This document shows, one piece after another, positions 10,228 to 21,013 of a stretch of DNA of 64,000 nt. The stretch's first letter is position 1; every line of letters begins with the position of its first letter. Made by a program: the position numbers and the translations under genes. The notes beneath the pieces are model-generated. The model saw nothing but the letters and a program-made list of their open reading frames with translations, was not told where the DNA came from and made no database searches. The DNA comes from Fremontodendron californicum. Its lineage: Eukaryota; Streptophyta; Magnoliopsida; Malvales; Malvaceae. The DNA lies in the NCBI GenBank assembly GCA_030761205.1, contig JAULJL010000020.1, positions 4,655,001 through 4,719,000 of the forward strand, in the 5' to 3' direction.

Positions 10228-11323
10228 CTAGTTAAGTTCTGCATTTAAGCAGATCGGTTCCTCATCTGTTGGCATGGTCTTCTCAATCCTCTCAATGAAC
10301 CCAAGCATCACCTCAGTACTTTTCTCATCTGGGAACAATTGGAAAAGGAATTAAAAACTAGAACTGGGAAACAGCAGTTCTTGGGGTAAAAAAATTATTA
10401 TTATAACATGCTTAATGCAAGAAAAGAATTAAAGTACCTAGTTTTGGAATTGTATGCCCCTTGGGATGATTGATCACAAAAGGGTCCACAAAAGATTCCA
10501 GGAGAACAGTTGACTCCAGCTTCATGAAGTCCATTTCACCTGCAAGCCCATGTTTTAGTCAGTGTTTTGCAAACATAGCTTTGTACAGTTATCAAGTCTT
10601 TGGAATGGCATTAAAATATTAAATACCTATGATATGGAGAGAAGGGCATTCGAGAGGTGATGAAAATGCATTAGAAGTCAGCTTATGATGTCCAAACTTT
10701 GACCCTCCAAACTTGGCTCCTGATATTATTATCAGAAACTTGATTTTTGGAACTCTGGTAAGGGCTATACCATCTCTCTGCATCCCAGGCAAGGCAGCTG
10801 ATAAAACTGCTCCCTGAGATTCATCACAAAACCATAATATTCAGATCCATTCTTTGCAGAAGAGTTGATTTTTTATGAAATTTTTGGTAAGATAATTCAA
10901 GCAAACCCCACCTGAGAGAAGCCCAGAAAACCGTCAAATGGACCATTCTTTATCATATAATCTTCAATAAACGCAAGACATTCTTCAAAATTTGTATACT
11001 CGGTGAAATCCTACTTGCATGGTAGAAGAAAAAAAGATTTAACTACAAGCTTGCTGGTCAAAATTAAAATTAACTTGAACTGTAATTTATGGAAAGGTCT
11101 CCTATACCTGGTTGGCTTGGAACCATTCATAGTAAGGAGGATCAAAAATGCCTTCAACACCAGAATTCCCTTGGGCAGGATATGGGCCATCAAGGAAAAC
11201 AAGATCCAGTTTGTCAAGTACGGTTGCAGGCCATCGAAGGACCAGTTTCCTGAGAATTTCAGCGCTTGTCCTGAATCCATGGAGGCAAAGAATTCTGGGT
11301 TTTCTCTGGATTTGGCTTCCCAT
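10228..11323 (-). CDS. FSH1-family serine hydrolase (esterase-like), gene A, five exons
   Basis: Exons on the minus strand are 11108-11323, 10912-11010, 10627-10813, 10438-10539 and 10228-10328, all with GT-AG borders. They join in phase to 705 bases, i.e. 234 residues plus TAG. The protein opens Met-Gly-Ser-Gln-Ile-Gln-Arg-Lys-Pro-Arg-Ile-Leu-Cys-Leu-His-Gly. The alpha/beta-hydrolase nucleophile is Ser104 in Gly-Phe-Ser-Gln-Gly; Asp171 (Gly-Glu-Met-Asp) and His196 (Lys-Gly-His-Thr) complete the expected triad. Plant relatives are small soluble carboxyl-ester hydrolases related to yeast FSH1 and human OVCA2, sometimes mislabelled dihydrofolate reductase; the substrate is unknown. No signal peptide is evident. 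Upstream, only about 255 bp separate the ATG from the edge of a 34-kb retrotransposon nest. Its paralogue is at 51419-52555. Expression is untested, but I see no coding defect. Confidence 0.88.
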
Positions 11324-11582
11324 TTTCCCGAATCCTTGTCAAAGAAGCTGAGGGCAGCCTTACAAATGGTTGGTGCAGCCCACCGTGTTTGACTATTCCA
11401 GCCTAGTTTTACACTTTCTCCACTCTAGTGAGGACCAAGAGGTGGGGTCTGGAAGCTCAGGCAATAAAATAATAGATGGGTAATACATTAATATACTGGT
11501 AAGAAAGGAGAAAGAAGCCAACTTGGTTGATTCAGTTATTGAATATTTTATATTTTTTTAATAGATGATTTATAAATATTAT

Positions 11583-13699
11583 TGTTATAACGTGTAAAAT
11601 ACGAATTTAGCATGGTAGATGCAAATCAATGGAGTCGCCACTAATCATCTAATCTAGGTGTGATTAGTCACCTATATGAATCTATCCTATTTAAAGTAAT
11701 CCTAAGCTTGACTAAGGCACCTTAAAAAAAATAGGTTCTTGTCTACTTATCAGAACTAGGTTCGGGAGTACGGTTACGTGTGAAGAAGGATTAGCACCCT
11801 CACAACGTCTATCTAAGAGATAGTACCTAATTAGTCTTGTGATACTTAAAAAATCTTAATTAAAAGGTCTTGTCTATCCTATTTCATTTTAATTGTTAAA
11901 GTTAGAAATCTTGGAGATTATTTTTTAGGTATTCCTTCCATTCATTCTGGAGAAATTATTAAAAAAAATGTTTCCTCACCTCGAGAGTATTCAAAGAAAC
12001 CATTCGTTCTATTAAAGAGGCTCCGTCATCGAAAAAATTAGATTATTTAACAAAGTTATTTCTCTTAAATTAATCTTCCAAAATTAATCCATATTTTATT
12101 AATGTTTGTTCGAAAAATAAATTATGATCTTAATATCGAAAATTATCTCTTAAAATATTCTTCCATTCATTCTGGAGAAATTTTAAGAGAATTTTTCTCA
12201 CTTAAAAATTTCTTAAAAATCATCAATTTGCAACTTTCTTAAATTTTATCATCGAAAAAAATCTTAATTTATCTTTCAATTTAATTAAGCATTTATTATG
12301 AAAAATTATCTTGAGAAAAAGATGTTGAAAATTAATTATTCTAAAAAAATAAAATTTTTATTTTTATTGGTATCGAAAATAATCTCTTTAAAAAATCCTT
12401 CCATTCATTCTGGAGAATTTTTAAGAGAAATTTCTCACCTAGAAATTTCTCAGAAATCAACCATTTGTAATTTCTTTTAATTTCATCATTGGAAAAAATC
12501 TCAATTTATTAATTTAAAAAATAACTAATCTTCAATTAAAATTAAAACTTAATTAATTAAAATACTTTTATCAATAAATAAATTTTTAATAATACTAAAT
12601 AAATATAATAATTAATAATATAATATAAAATATAAAAAAATGATTAAAAAATATTTAATAATAACTAATTAGTAAACAAATAGTAAATAATTCACAAAAT
12701 AAAACCTGCAAAAAACTTAAAATCAAATTAGTAATAATAATAATTAATTAATTAATAAATAAACAAAAAAAACACAAAACAAAAAAAAAAACAAAAAAGA
12801 AACAAAAAAAAAATTGGGAGACAGACATGCAGGTCGGGCCCAGGCGCGGGTTGCGCGAGGGCCGCCTGGCCCGACCCGCATGTCACATAAAAACTTGATT
12901 TTTTTTTTTGGGTTCATTTGGTACCTAATTTGAGGAAGAAAAAAAATGCTTCTTTCTCTCTGATTTTTTTTCAAGAACACCAAGAATGTTCTTCAAAAAA
13001 ATCCAGATTCCAGTCACCTGCTGCCACTGTCACCGCCGATCGTCGCCACTGCCACCGCCGTAGCCGCTGTCGCCGCCGGTGGTCAAAAAATTCCGAAAAA
13101 ATTCTTAAAAAGTTTCTCTCGACCTCCTCGACTCAAAAACCAAATTAGTTTTGCCTGAATCTCTCTAGAATCTCCTAGATCTGAAATCAAAATTCAAAAT
13201 TTCGCCTCCTCCGATCTACTCTGTTGACCGTCGAATGGCCACCACTTTCTAGCCTTTGCTTCCACTAATTAAAACCTAGACTTTCCTTCCAAAATCTTTT
13301 CGAAACAAATCCTAGCACTACCACTCTCAAATTTCGAATTTTTCACACATAATTTTTTTTTTCCTTTTACTGATTTCGAAATTACTAAGCTTTTTTGATT
13401 GTCCTTTGATTGTGATGCTTGAGTTCATTATATAGAGAAAGAAATTAAGTTCTACTCTAGTTAGGAGTTTTCATCTGATCAATAAGTGTATTCTGTTCCA
13501 ATCACATTTTTCAGAGTCCTATTTCAATCCAAAGAAGATATTCATCCCAACCCAAACTTGTTTTTTTCATTTTTTTTATTAGTTTCGAACTTATCCCCTT
13601 TTTTTGTTTTTCTGATTTTCTCTTTTTTTTTTCTGATTTCTTTGTTTATTATTTAATTAAAAAATAAAATTAAAGCCCGGATAAAATCCGGTGTCTACA
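11583..13699 (-). repeat. 3' LTR of the Ogre-like element
   Basis: It pairs with 43604-45699. It contains three degenerate copies of a block of roughly 230 bp, each starting near the phrase ccattcattctggagaa (about 11940, 12168, 12400). It also has a GC-rich inverted repeat at 12829-12880 (GGTCGGGCCCAGGCG facing CGCCTGGCCCGACC) in otherwise very AT-rich DNA, and a coding-like CCGCC-rich stretch near 13020-13080. Confidence 0.9.
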
Positions 13700-13716
13700 G
13701 TTGCCTCTTTTTGTGC
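13700..13716 (-). other. Polypurine tract of the Ogre-like element
   Basis: On the minus strand the bases just before the 3' LTR read CACAAAAAGAGGCAAC, a purine-rich primer site for plus-strand DNA synthesis. Confidence 0.6.
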
Positions 13717-13848
13717 ATTCCCTGAGAAACAGGGGATGTGCAAAGACGTAGACACCCTACTAAGTCTTATGTACTTAAAGAAAATCCTATCGTAGAAAAG
13801 CTCCTCTAAGCGAGGCGTAAATTTTAAATAAACACAGCGTAAAAACAT

Positions 13849-14114
13849 ACTCCTCCACCGAGGCTTCAACTTTAAAAGAAAACAATAATCCTCCACCGAG
13901 GCATCAACTTTAAATGAAAACAGTACTCCTCCACCGAGGCATCAACTTTAAAAGAAAACAATACTCCTCCACCGAGGCATCAACTTTAAAAGAAAACAAT
14001 ACTCCTCCACGGAGACTTCAACTTTAAATGAAAACAATACTCCTCCACCGAGGCATCAACTTTAAATGAAAACAATACTCCTCCACCGAGGCATCAACTT
14101 TAAATGAAAACAAT
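13849..14114. repeat. 38-bp tandem repeat, about seven copies
   Basis: Units start at about 13849, 13887, 13925, 13963, 14001, 14039 and 14077. Each carries CTCCTCCACCGAGG, then a TTCAACTTTAAA or ATCAACTTTAAA variant and GAAAACAAT. The array sits in the 3' untranslated region of the Ogre-like element, between integrase and LTR. Such arrays in this position are known in Ogre elements and can seed satellite DNA. Confidence 0.9.
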
Positions 14115-15153
14115 ACTATTTGCAAATTCTCAAACGTAAATGTAAACTTCAAAAATCTTACCTTGAATCCCAAAAGAAATCGCTAACCTCGCAAATTAGC
14201 ATCCTAAATTTATGTCCAAATCATACTGAATACCTGAAATAATCTTTCTTGGATGAAAATACATAAATGCAATGCAGTACATGAATGCCATGAATGCCGA
14301 TGCATATCATGCAATGGATGTCATGAATGCTCTATAATAAACAATATCAACTCCCTGAATCTCTTAATCAAAACAAAAGGTGTTCAAGCTCATCATTCAT
14401 CTCTGTTTGTACTCGGCTTCAAACTGGTAGAACGAATCTTACTATCTCTTTCAAAATCTGTTGAATATAAACAATTTCTTTTCTTGACGATTTCAAAACA
14501 CTCATCATTCTATATCTCATCTTATGCCAGCTCAACTGGGCATAACATTTCATCATGGAAATTCTCATCTCCAAAAATTCTCACTTTTAAAAATCACATC
14601 TCATCTCATCTCCTGACTTTTCTGTTCAATTATCCATAGATTTCTCATAAAAATAAATGCAGGGATTTTTTAAGATTATATTCCAATTTATCAATCATTT
14701 TTCTAATTTCATAGCAAACGCAATGCATGATGCATTCCCTCTATTCAATGTAAATGTATAAAATTGAGAATAACAAATGGAAGGCAAAAATAAGCTGGAA
14801 AGAAAGATCATTATTAACAAAAATAAGGAAAAGAATTCATCTCAAGGAACAAAAGAGCATCTCAAAAGGTTTATCAAAAAGGTGTTAGGATAACAAAACC
14901 AGTATCCAAACAATGAATATTTAGACAACCTTAATAGTTCATTCAAAATTCTCATCTAAAAACCAATCCCAATTGATGTCTTCAATCCTTTAGAGTTCAT
15001 CAAGCTAGACATTGTCTCCATCTTCGTGAAATTTTCTGAACGACACTGATCCTCCTCATATCTAAGCCGCCCTTTCGAGTTTTCAACTTAGACCACCCCC
15101 ATTGACCTAAACCGCCCTTTTCGGGTTTTCAATTTGAGTCATTTTTTTTTCTT
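14115..15153 (-). other. 3' untranslated region of the Ogre-like element
   Basis: No gene is visible. It includes a short run based on the words aatgcaatgc and catgaatgc (14265-14330) and a C-rich stretch with two copies of a phrase built on accgccctttcg (about 15065-15125). Confidence 0.5.
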
Positions 15154-18100
15154 TTAAGCAAAATATTTCTTCACAGCGTCCAAATTAATTGGGTTTGGCA
15201 AAACACCCCCACCCATCTCAGCCAAAATCAAAGCTCCACCTGAAAAAGCTTTTTTCACCACATAAGGACCTTCCCAATTCGGCGTCTACTTTCCTCGATG
15301 ATCATGCTGATACTGAAGAATCTTTGTCAAGACTAACTCTCCTTCCCTGAAATGTCTAGGACGGACTTTCTTATCATGTGCTCGCATCATTTGCTTCTGG
15401 TACAACTGGCCATGGCACAATGCTGCAAGTCTCTTTTCCTCAATGAGATTCAACTGCTCAAAACGATCCCGTACCCATTCTGCTTCTTCTAGATCAACTT
15501 CTTTCAGTACCCTTAAAGAAGGGATTTCTACTTCGACTGGTAACACAGCCTCCATTCTGTATACCAACGAAAACGGGGTTGCCCCTGTGGATGTGCGAAC
15601 CGAAGTTCTATAAGCATGCAAGGCAAAAGGCAACTTTTCATGCCAATCTTTGTAGACGTCATTCATCTTCTCTACAATCTTTTTGATGTTCTTATTGGCT
15701 GCTTCCACTGCTCCATTCATCTTCGGACGATACGGTGCTGAATTGTGATGCTTGATCTTGAACTATTCATAAACCTCTTTCAATATCTTGCTATTCAAAT
15801 TACGAGCATTATCAGAAATGATTCTCTCTGGTAGTCCATATCGACAAATTATCTCTTTCTTTATGAACTTACAGACCACTACCCGTGTTACAGTTGCATA
15901 TGAGGCTGCCTCTACCCACTTTGTGAAATAATCGATCATCACGAAAATGAACCTATGCCTATTCATCGCCTTTGGGGTGATAGGTCCAATCACATCCATG
16001 CCCCACATTGAGAATGGCCACGGAGGTGCCAAAACGTGCAACTCATTCGGAGGAGCGTTGATCTTATCCGCATAGATTTGGCATTTATGATATTTTCGTG
16101 CATAGTCGATGCAGTCTTTCTCCATCGTCAGCCAATAATAACCCGCCCTCATTATCTGCCTATCCATCATGTGACCATTCGTATGTGCCCCACAAATTCC
16201 ATCATGCATTTCCTCTAGTATCCTCTTTACTTCTATGGCTTCAACACATCTCAAAAACACCATTTCTCGACCCCTCTTATACAGTATTTCTCCATCAAGG
16301 AAGAAACCCATAGCTAATCTTCGGATGAGCCGTTTATCATTATCCGAGGCGTATTCTGGATATCGTTGATATTTGACGTATTGCGTGATGTCAAAATACC
16401 AAGGCTGACCATCAACTTCTTCTTCAACATCTAACAATGTGCCGGAGATCCTTTCACACCCAACTTGATTGGTTGAATCTCAATTTTTGCATCCAGCTTA
16501 AACATCGCAGCTAAAGTGGCTAAAGCATCCACCATCTGATTTTCCTCCCGGGGCAAGTGTTGAAACTGAATCTTCTCAAAATGCCTGATTAAGTTAGTTG
16601 TGTATTTCTGGTACAGGATCAACTTCGAATCCCTCGTTTCCTAACCAAAGCTGAATCACCATATACCTCCAACACATCGATCTTTCTTTCAATCACTGCT
16701 TGCAAGCCCATGAAGCATGCCTCATATTCAGCCATATTGTTGGTGCAATTAAAATCCAATCATGCAGTAATCGGATAATATTGACCATATGGGGATATCA
16801 AGACTACTCCAATTCCATGCCCAAAAACATTAGAAGCTCCATCAAAGAACATATTCTAGGGTTTTTCTTCACATTCTTCATTATCTTCTTTTGAAATAGC
16901 CATCAAATTCTCATCCGGGAAATCAAATTGCATTAGCTCATATTCTTCAGAAGCCCGATCTGCCAGGAATTAGGCTATCACACTTCTTTTTATTGCTTTC
17001 TGAGTCACATAAACAATGTCATACTCGGATAAAGTGACTTGCCATCTTGCAATTCTTTCTGATAAGACGGCTTCTCAAAAATGTACTTTAGAGGATCCAA
17101 CCTTGCTATGAGCCACGTTGTGTTGTACAACATGTACTATATGAGTCTATGAGCCGTCCATGCTAGAGCGCAACACATCTTTTCTAGCGATGAGTATCTA
17201 GATTCATAGTCAGTGAACTTTTTACTCAGATAGTAGATGGCATGCTCTTTCTTTCCCGTCTCATCTCGTTGCCCCAGAACACATCCCATGGATTTCTCGG
17301 ACACCGTCAAATACACAATCAATGGCTTTCCCGAAATTGGAGGAACTAACATCGGTGGATTCAACAGGTACTCTTTAACTTTATCAAAAGCTTTTTGACA
17401 TTCTTTAGTCCATTCACCAGTATCCTGTTTGCGAAGAAGCTTGAAGATAGGATCACACTTGAAAGTGAGCTGGAAAATAAAGCGTGATATGTAATTCAGC
17501 CTTCCCAAGAAACCTCTCATTTTGTTTTTGCGTACGAGGGGGAGACAAATTCTGAATCGCCTTTATCTCATCTGGATCTACTTCAATTCCTCTGTCACTA
17601 ACCATAAAACCCAACAACTTGCCGGATTTGACACCGAACGTACACTTGGCAGGATTCAATCTCAACTGAAACTTTCTCAATCTTTCAAACAACTTTCTGA
17701 GATTAACCAGATGATCTTCATCTTCACGAGATTTTTCTATCATGTCATCCACAAATACTTCAATCTCTTTATGCATCATGTCATGAAACAAAGTTAAAAT
17801 TGCCCTTTGGTAAGTAGCTCCGATATTTTTTAACCCAAAAGGCATGACCTTATAAGAGAAGGTCCCCCACATTGTAACAAATGTGGTTTTCTCCATATCC
17901 TCCGAAGCCATCTTAATCTAGTTGTACCCTGAAAAACCGTCCATGAACGAAAACGTGGAATGTCTAGCAGTGTTATCCACGAGGGTGTCAATATGAGGCA
18001 AAGAAAAATTATCCTTTGGACATGCCTTGTTCAGATCTCGGTAATCAACGCATATTCTCACCTTCCCATCTTTCTTAGGAACTGGGACGATGTTGGCTAC

Positions 18101-19207
18101 CCACTCCGGATACTTAGCTACCTCCAGAAAGCCTGCATCAAACTACTTTTTTACTTCTTCTTTAATCTTTAATAGCATTTCCGGCTTCATTCATCTTAAC
18201 TTTTGTTGCATCGGCTTGCATTCTGGCCTTAAAGGCAATTTGTGCTCCACAATATCTGTATCCAAACCCGGCATGTCTCTGTATGACCATCCGAACATAT
18301 CCACAAATTCTCTGAGTAAATCTTCTAATCTCTTCTTTTGAGCAGGTGGCAATGACGCGCCAATTTTTACTTCTTTCTTATTTTCTTATCTCCCAAATTG
18401 ATCATCTCAGTACCTCTTGATGTGGTTCAATTGGTTTCTTTTTCTGTTCCATTAATCTCAACAAATTTGGAGACAAAGTATAATCATCTGATTCCTCTTC
18501 ATTATCAAATTCATCAACATGAACTGTGTTTTCAAAGTCGAATCCCGAATTATTATTAAGATTGTCTTTGTATTCATTACTTGGAATCCTGAAATTGAAT
18601 TGAATCGAAATAATATATATTGGTATACGGAAAAGAATGGCAACAATGAAAGAATGGAAAAATGACAACCATGAATCAAAGAGGGGATGAAAATGCATCT
18701 TGTTCCTAATTTATTAAAATAATAACGAATAAACTAGCCCATACATAAAAGACCATCCCTAATGCCTTTGGGCATGAGCGACTAGGGACTTGATTCACTG
18801 CATTACATTTTATGAGATTCAAGGATAAGCGGCAGCTTTGTCACTTTCCAATTACCCAGCTCCATTTCAGGTGAGCACGGGTACACCAACAACTCTTCCT
18901 CAACATCAGACTTCACTCCTGCTTTCTCTACCATTTGAAAGGAAAGCTCAGAAAACGCTGCTTCTAAATTTGGTGAGGTGTATCGGGATAAATACATCCC
19001 CCCAAACGAAAAGTGGAATAAAGATAAGGAAAAACCATCTTCCTCGGCTCCCACTCATACCCTTTCACATGAGCCAATATTTTCTTCGTCTTCTCGAACT
19101 CGACCATCTCCCAATCCCTCCTGGTTGGCCTGTAACCTAGCCCAAACCTTTCTCTGTTTTCTTGAATCTCTAGCATCTCCCTGATCCCTTGAAGATGCTT
19201 CCCCAAT
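15154..19207 (-). pseudogene. Ogre-like pol (protease-RT linker, intron, RT, RNaseH, integrase), broken
   Basis: On the minus strand, 18803-19206 holds the gag-pro/pol linker (Gly-Lys-His-Leu-Gln-Gly-Ile-Arg-Glu-Met-Leu). RT spans about 18260-17450 with the catalytic Phe-Val-Asp-Asp near 17745 and Tyr-Arg-Asp-Leu-Asn-Lys-Ala upstream. RNaseH follows at 17520-17137. Integrase spans about 16440-15154: a His-Cys zinc region (His-Asp-Gly to Lys-Cys-Gln), Met-Asp-Val-Ile-Gly-Pro, Ser-Asp-Asn and the Glu of Asn-Gly-Ala-Val-Glu. A frameshift near 17520, a TAG at 15763 and a TAG at 15286 (where relatives have Trp) are examples of damage; the stretch 17130-16440 is heavily decayed. The ORF is cut at 19207 by the level-2 insertion and resumes at 37639. 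Confidence 0.88.
18589..18795 (-). other. Probable intron between protease and RT of the Ogre-like element
   Basis: The reading frame of the linker ends near 18803. The next coding block starts after a polypyrimidine stretch and the acceptor CAG at 18589-18591, opening Asn-Glu-Tyr-Lys-Asp a few codons in. The exact donor is not clear. Spliced introns at this place are a documented Ogre feature. Confidence 0.5.
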
Positions 19208-20709
19208 TGATAACTCGTATAATTATATAGTTTTTAGTTATGTTTTATTATTGTTTTGTGTCAAATACGAGTTATTATTGCTTAGTCTAATTGTGTTTAT
19301 GATATTTTATATTTTTATGTAATTTGGTGTTTTTCACGAGTTTCTTTGAGTGATTTCAGATTACTAGGTTAAATCAACAATTAAGGGCAAATCCAGTTCA
19401 GTTCCAGTTTCGACACCGTTTGCCATATCAGCTATATCTCGAGTTTCACTGAAGCAATAAGGCTGAAATTTGTAGCCGTGCAAAGCTAAGAGGCATATCT
19501 ATCTTTTTCATGTTTTACACTTCTTGAAACGGAGTCGTTTTCCCTAGCGAAATCGACCATCAAGTTGGCTGATGTGCAATGACGTCTGTGCTGACCTGTT
19601 TTCGTATTTTGCCCATATCTTCTTATCCACATCAGCAAATGAGCTGATTCCAACGGCTATGGATCCGTAACTGATAGGGGTATATTTTTCTAGAAGACAA
19701 TTTTATCAGATCGAGCCTCCAACATTGACAAAATCGACCATCAAGCTGGCTGATCAGAATTGTCATACAATATGACGAAAATTGTTAGAAAAATGCACCC
19801 ACCTATTATACCTACCTTTGAAATTTGTAAAGCTTGTCTCTTGTCATTTAGCCCTCCAAAATGTGTATAAATAGAGGGCCTTGGATGAGTATTGGGATAC
19901 ATTATACATTGGTAGGATATTAGCCATTGTAATAAAATTCTCTAAGTTTTCTTCTTCTTTCCTTTCTCTACTTTTCTTTTTCTTTGTTTACTTATGCTTC
20001 TTACATTTCTTTTCATTTTTAGTATGTGTTGCTAATCATATTGTTGAGGTGATGAGGTGAAGCTCTTGGTAAATGCTAAGGTTAGTCTCTTAAACATGAG
20101 CTAAAATGAATCATCATTTATAAACACTAGTATAGATAATATTTTCTTTTGGTTTAAAATCATACTTGCAAAGTAGAGATCTTGATTCATTATTGACAAT
20201 GAAAATGGCACAGTAAATGCTTGGTTTCATAACCTTGATTTGTTGTAGACATATACCTTGGCATAAGGAATGCTTGGATTCTTTTTATGAGTTTTGAGGA
20301 CACCAAATGAACATAATATCATATGCTATGGACGTTGGACAATTTGGACTGAATTGCTAAACCTTCCGATTGGAACCTCCCTTATGTGTGGATTTCAATT
20401 GTGTAATAAAACAAGATTAATCTTAGCATAACACCAAGAGTGGATTCTCTAACCTCAACATCCTTTCTTATTGTTTTTTATATCTTGTTTAATTGCTTTT
20501 ATGTTATTTTGTTTATTTTGTTCTCTAATATCTTGTTTACTTTCTTTGTTATTGATTCCCTAATATCTTGTTTATTTTCTTTTTCATATATATTTATAAA
20601 CTTATACTTACTAGTACGCTTCCCTGTGGTTCGACCTCGGACACCCGAGAATTTATTACTTGAACATAACCTGCACTTGGGTTTACAACTCTTAATTGAG
20701 TCTCCATCA
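19208..20709 (+). repeat. 5' LTR of the level-2 Athila-like element
   Basis: Same length as its partner at 36137-37638 and nearly identical. The first 700 bp or so also resembles the LTR of the level-3 element (read on the minus strand); the remainder does not. The open frames within it (for example 20440-20760) are in non-coding LTR. Confidence 0.95.
19866..19874 (+). promoter_or_regulatory. LTR TATA box (level 2, 5' LTR)
   Basis: TATAAATAG followed by AGGGCC, in the same strand as the element's genes. The identical box is at 36795-36803 in the 3' LTR, and an equivalent one lies in the level-3 LTRs on the minus strand. Confidence 0.7.
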
Positions 20710-20715
20710 AGTTTT

Positions 20716-20731
20716 TGGCGCCGTTGCATGG
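20716..20731 (+). other. Primer binding site of the level-2 element
   Basis: TGGCGCCGTTGCATGG, six bases after the LTR end. It is of the type common in Athila elements, usually assigned to tRNA-Asp. Confidence 0.75.
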
Positions 20732-20770
20732 GAGGCAATACTAAGTATATAAGTTTATAAGTATATTTAT

Positions 20771-20899
20771 TTTTATTGGCTGGTTATACCGCCTATATTT
20801 ATTTTTATTGGCTGGTTATACCGCCTAATTTTCTATATATTTATATTTATATTGTATATTAACTTTGTTTTATTTTTATTGGCTGGTTATACCGCCTAA
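20771..20899 (+). repeat. Three copies of a short repeat in the level-2 leader
   Basis: TTATTGGCTGGTTATACCGC recurs three times with AT-rich spacers. The same word, inverted, is found four times at 26218-26370 and three times at 33298-33410, but there it lies inside the LTRs of the level-3 element. Confidence 0.85.
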
Positions 20900-21013
20900 T
20901 CTGTATATTAACTTTGTTTTATGCTTGTTTGGCGACGTGATTTTAGATCTCGTCGTTTAGTTAGATTTTATTGTGAAACTTTTTCAGGTAATCTTTCTAA
21001 TACAACTCCTACC

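Noticed and set aside
11003..11392. 129-codon plus-strand ORF (and its twin at 52235-52624)
   Set aside because: It is antisense to exon 1, intron 1 and exon 2 of the hydrolase genes, which are well supported on the minus strand.
12918..13148. Short protein rich in Arg and His in the Ogre LTR
   Set aside because: It comes from a CCGCC-rich LTR stretch; the twin LTR does not preserve the frame.
13849..14114. CRISPR array
   Set aside because: The units are directly adjacent with no variable spacers, and the genome is a plant.
20440..20760. 106-codon hydrophobic membrane protein (repeated at 37369-37683)
   Set aside because: It is LTR sequence; hydrophobicity comes from T-rich DNA, and the frame reads past the LTR end.
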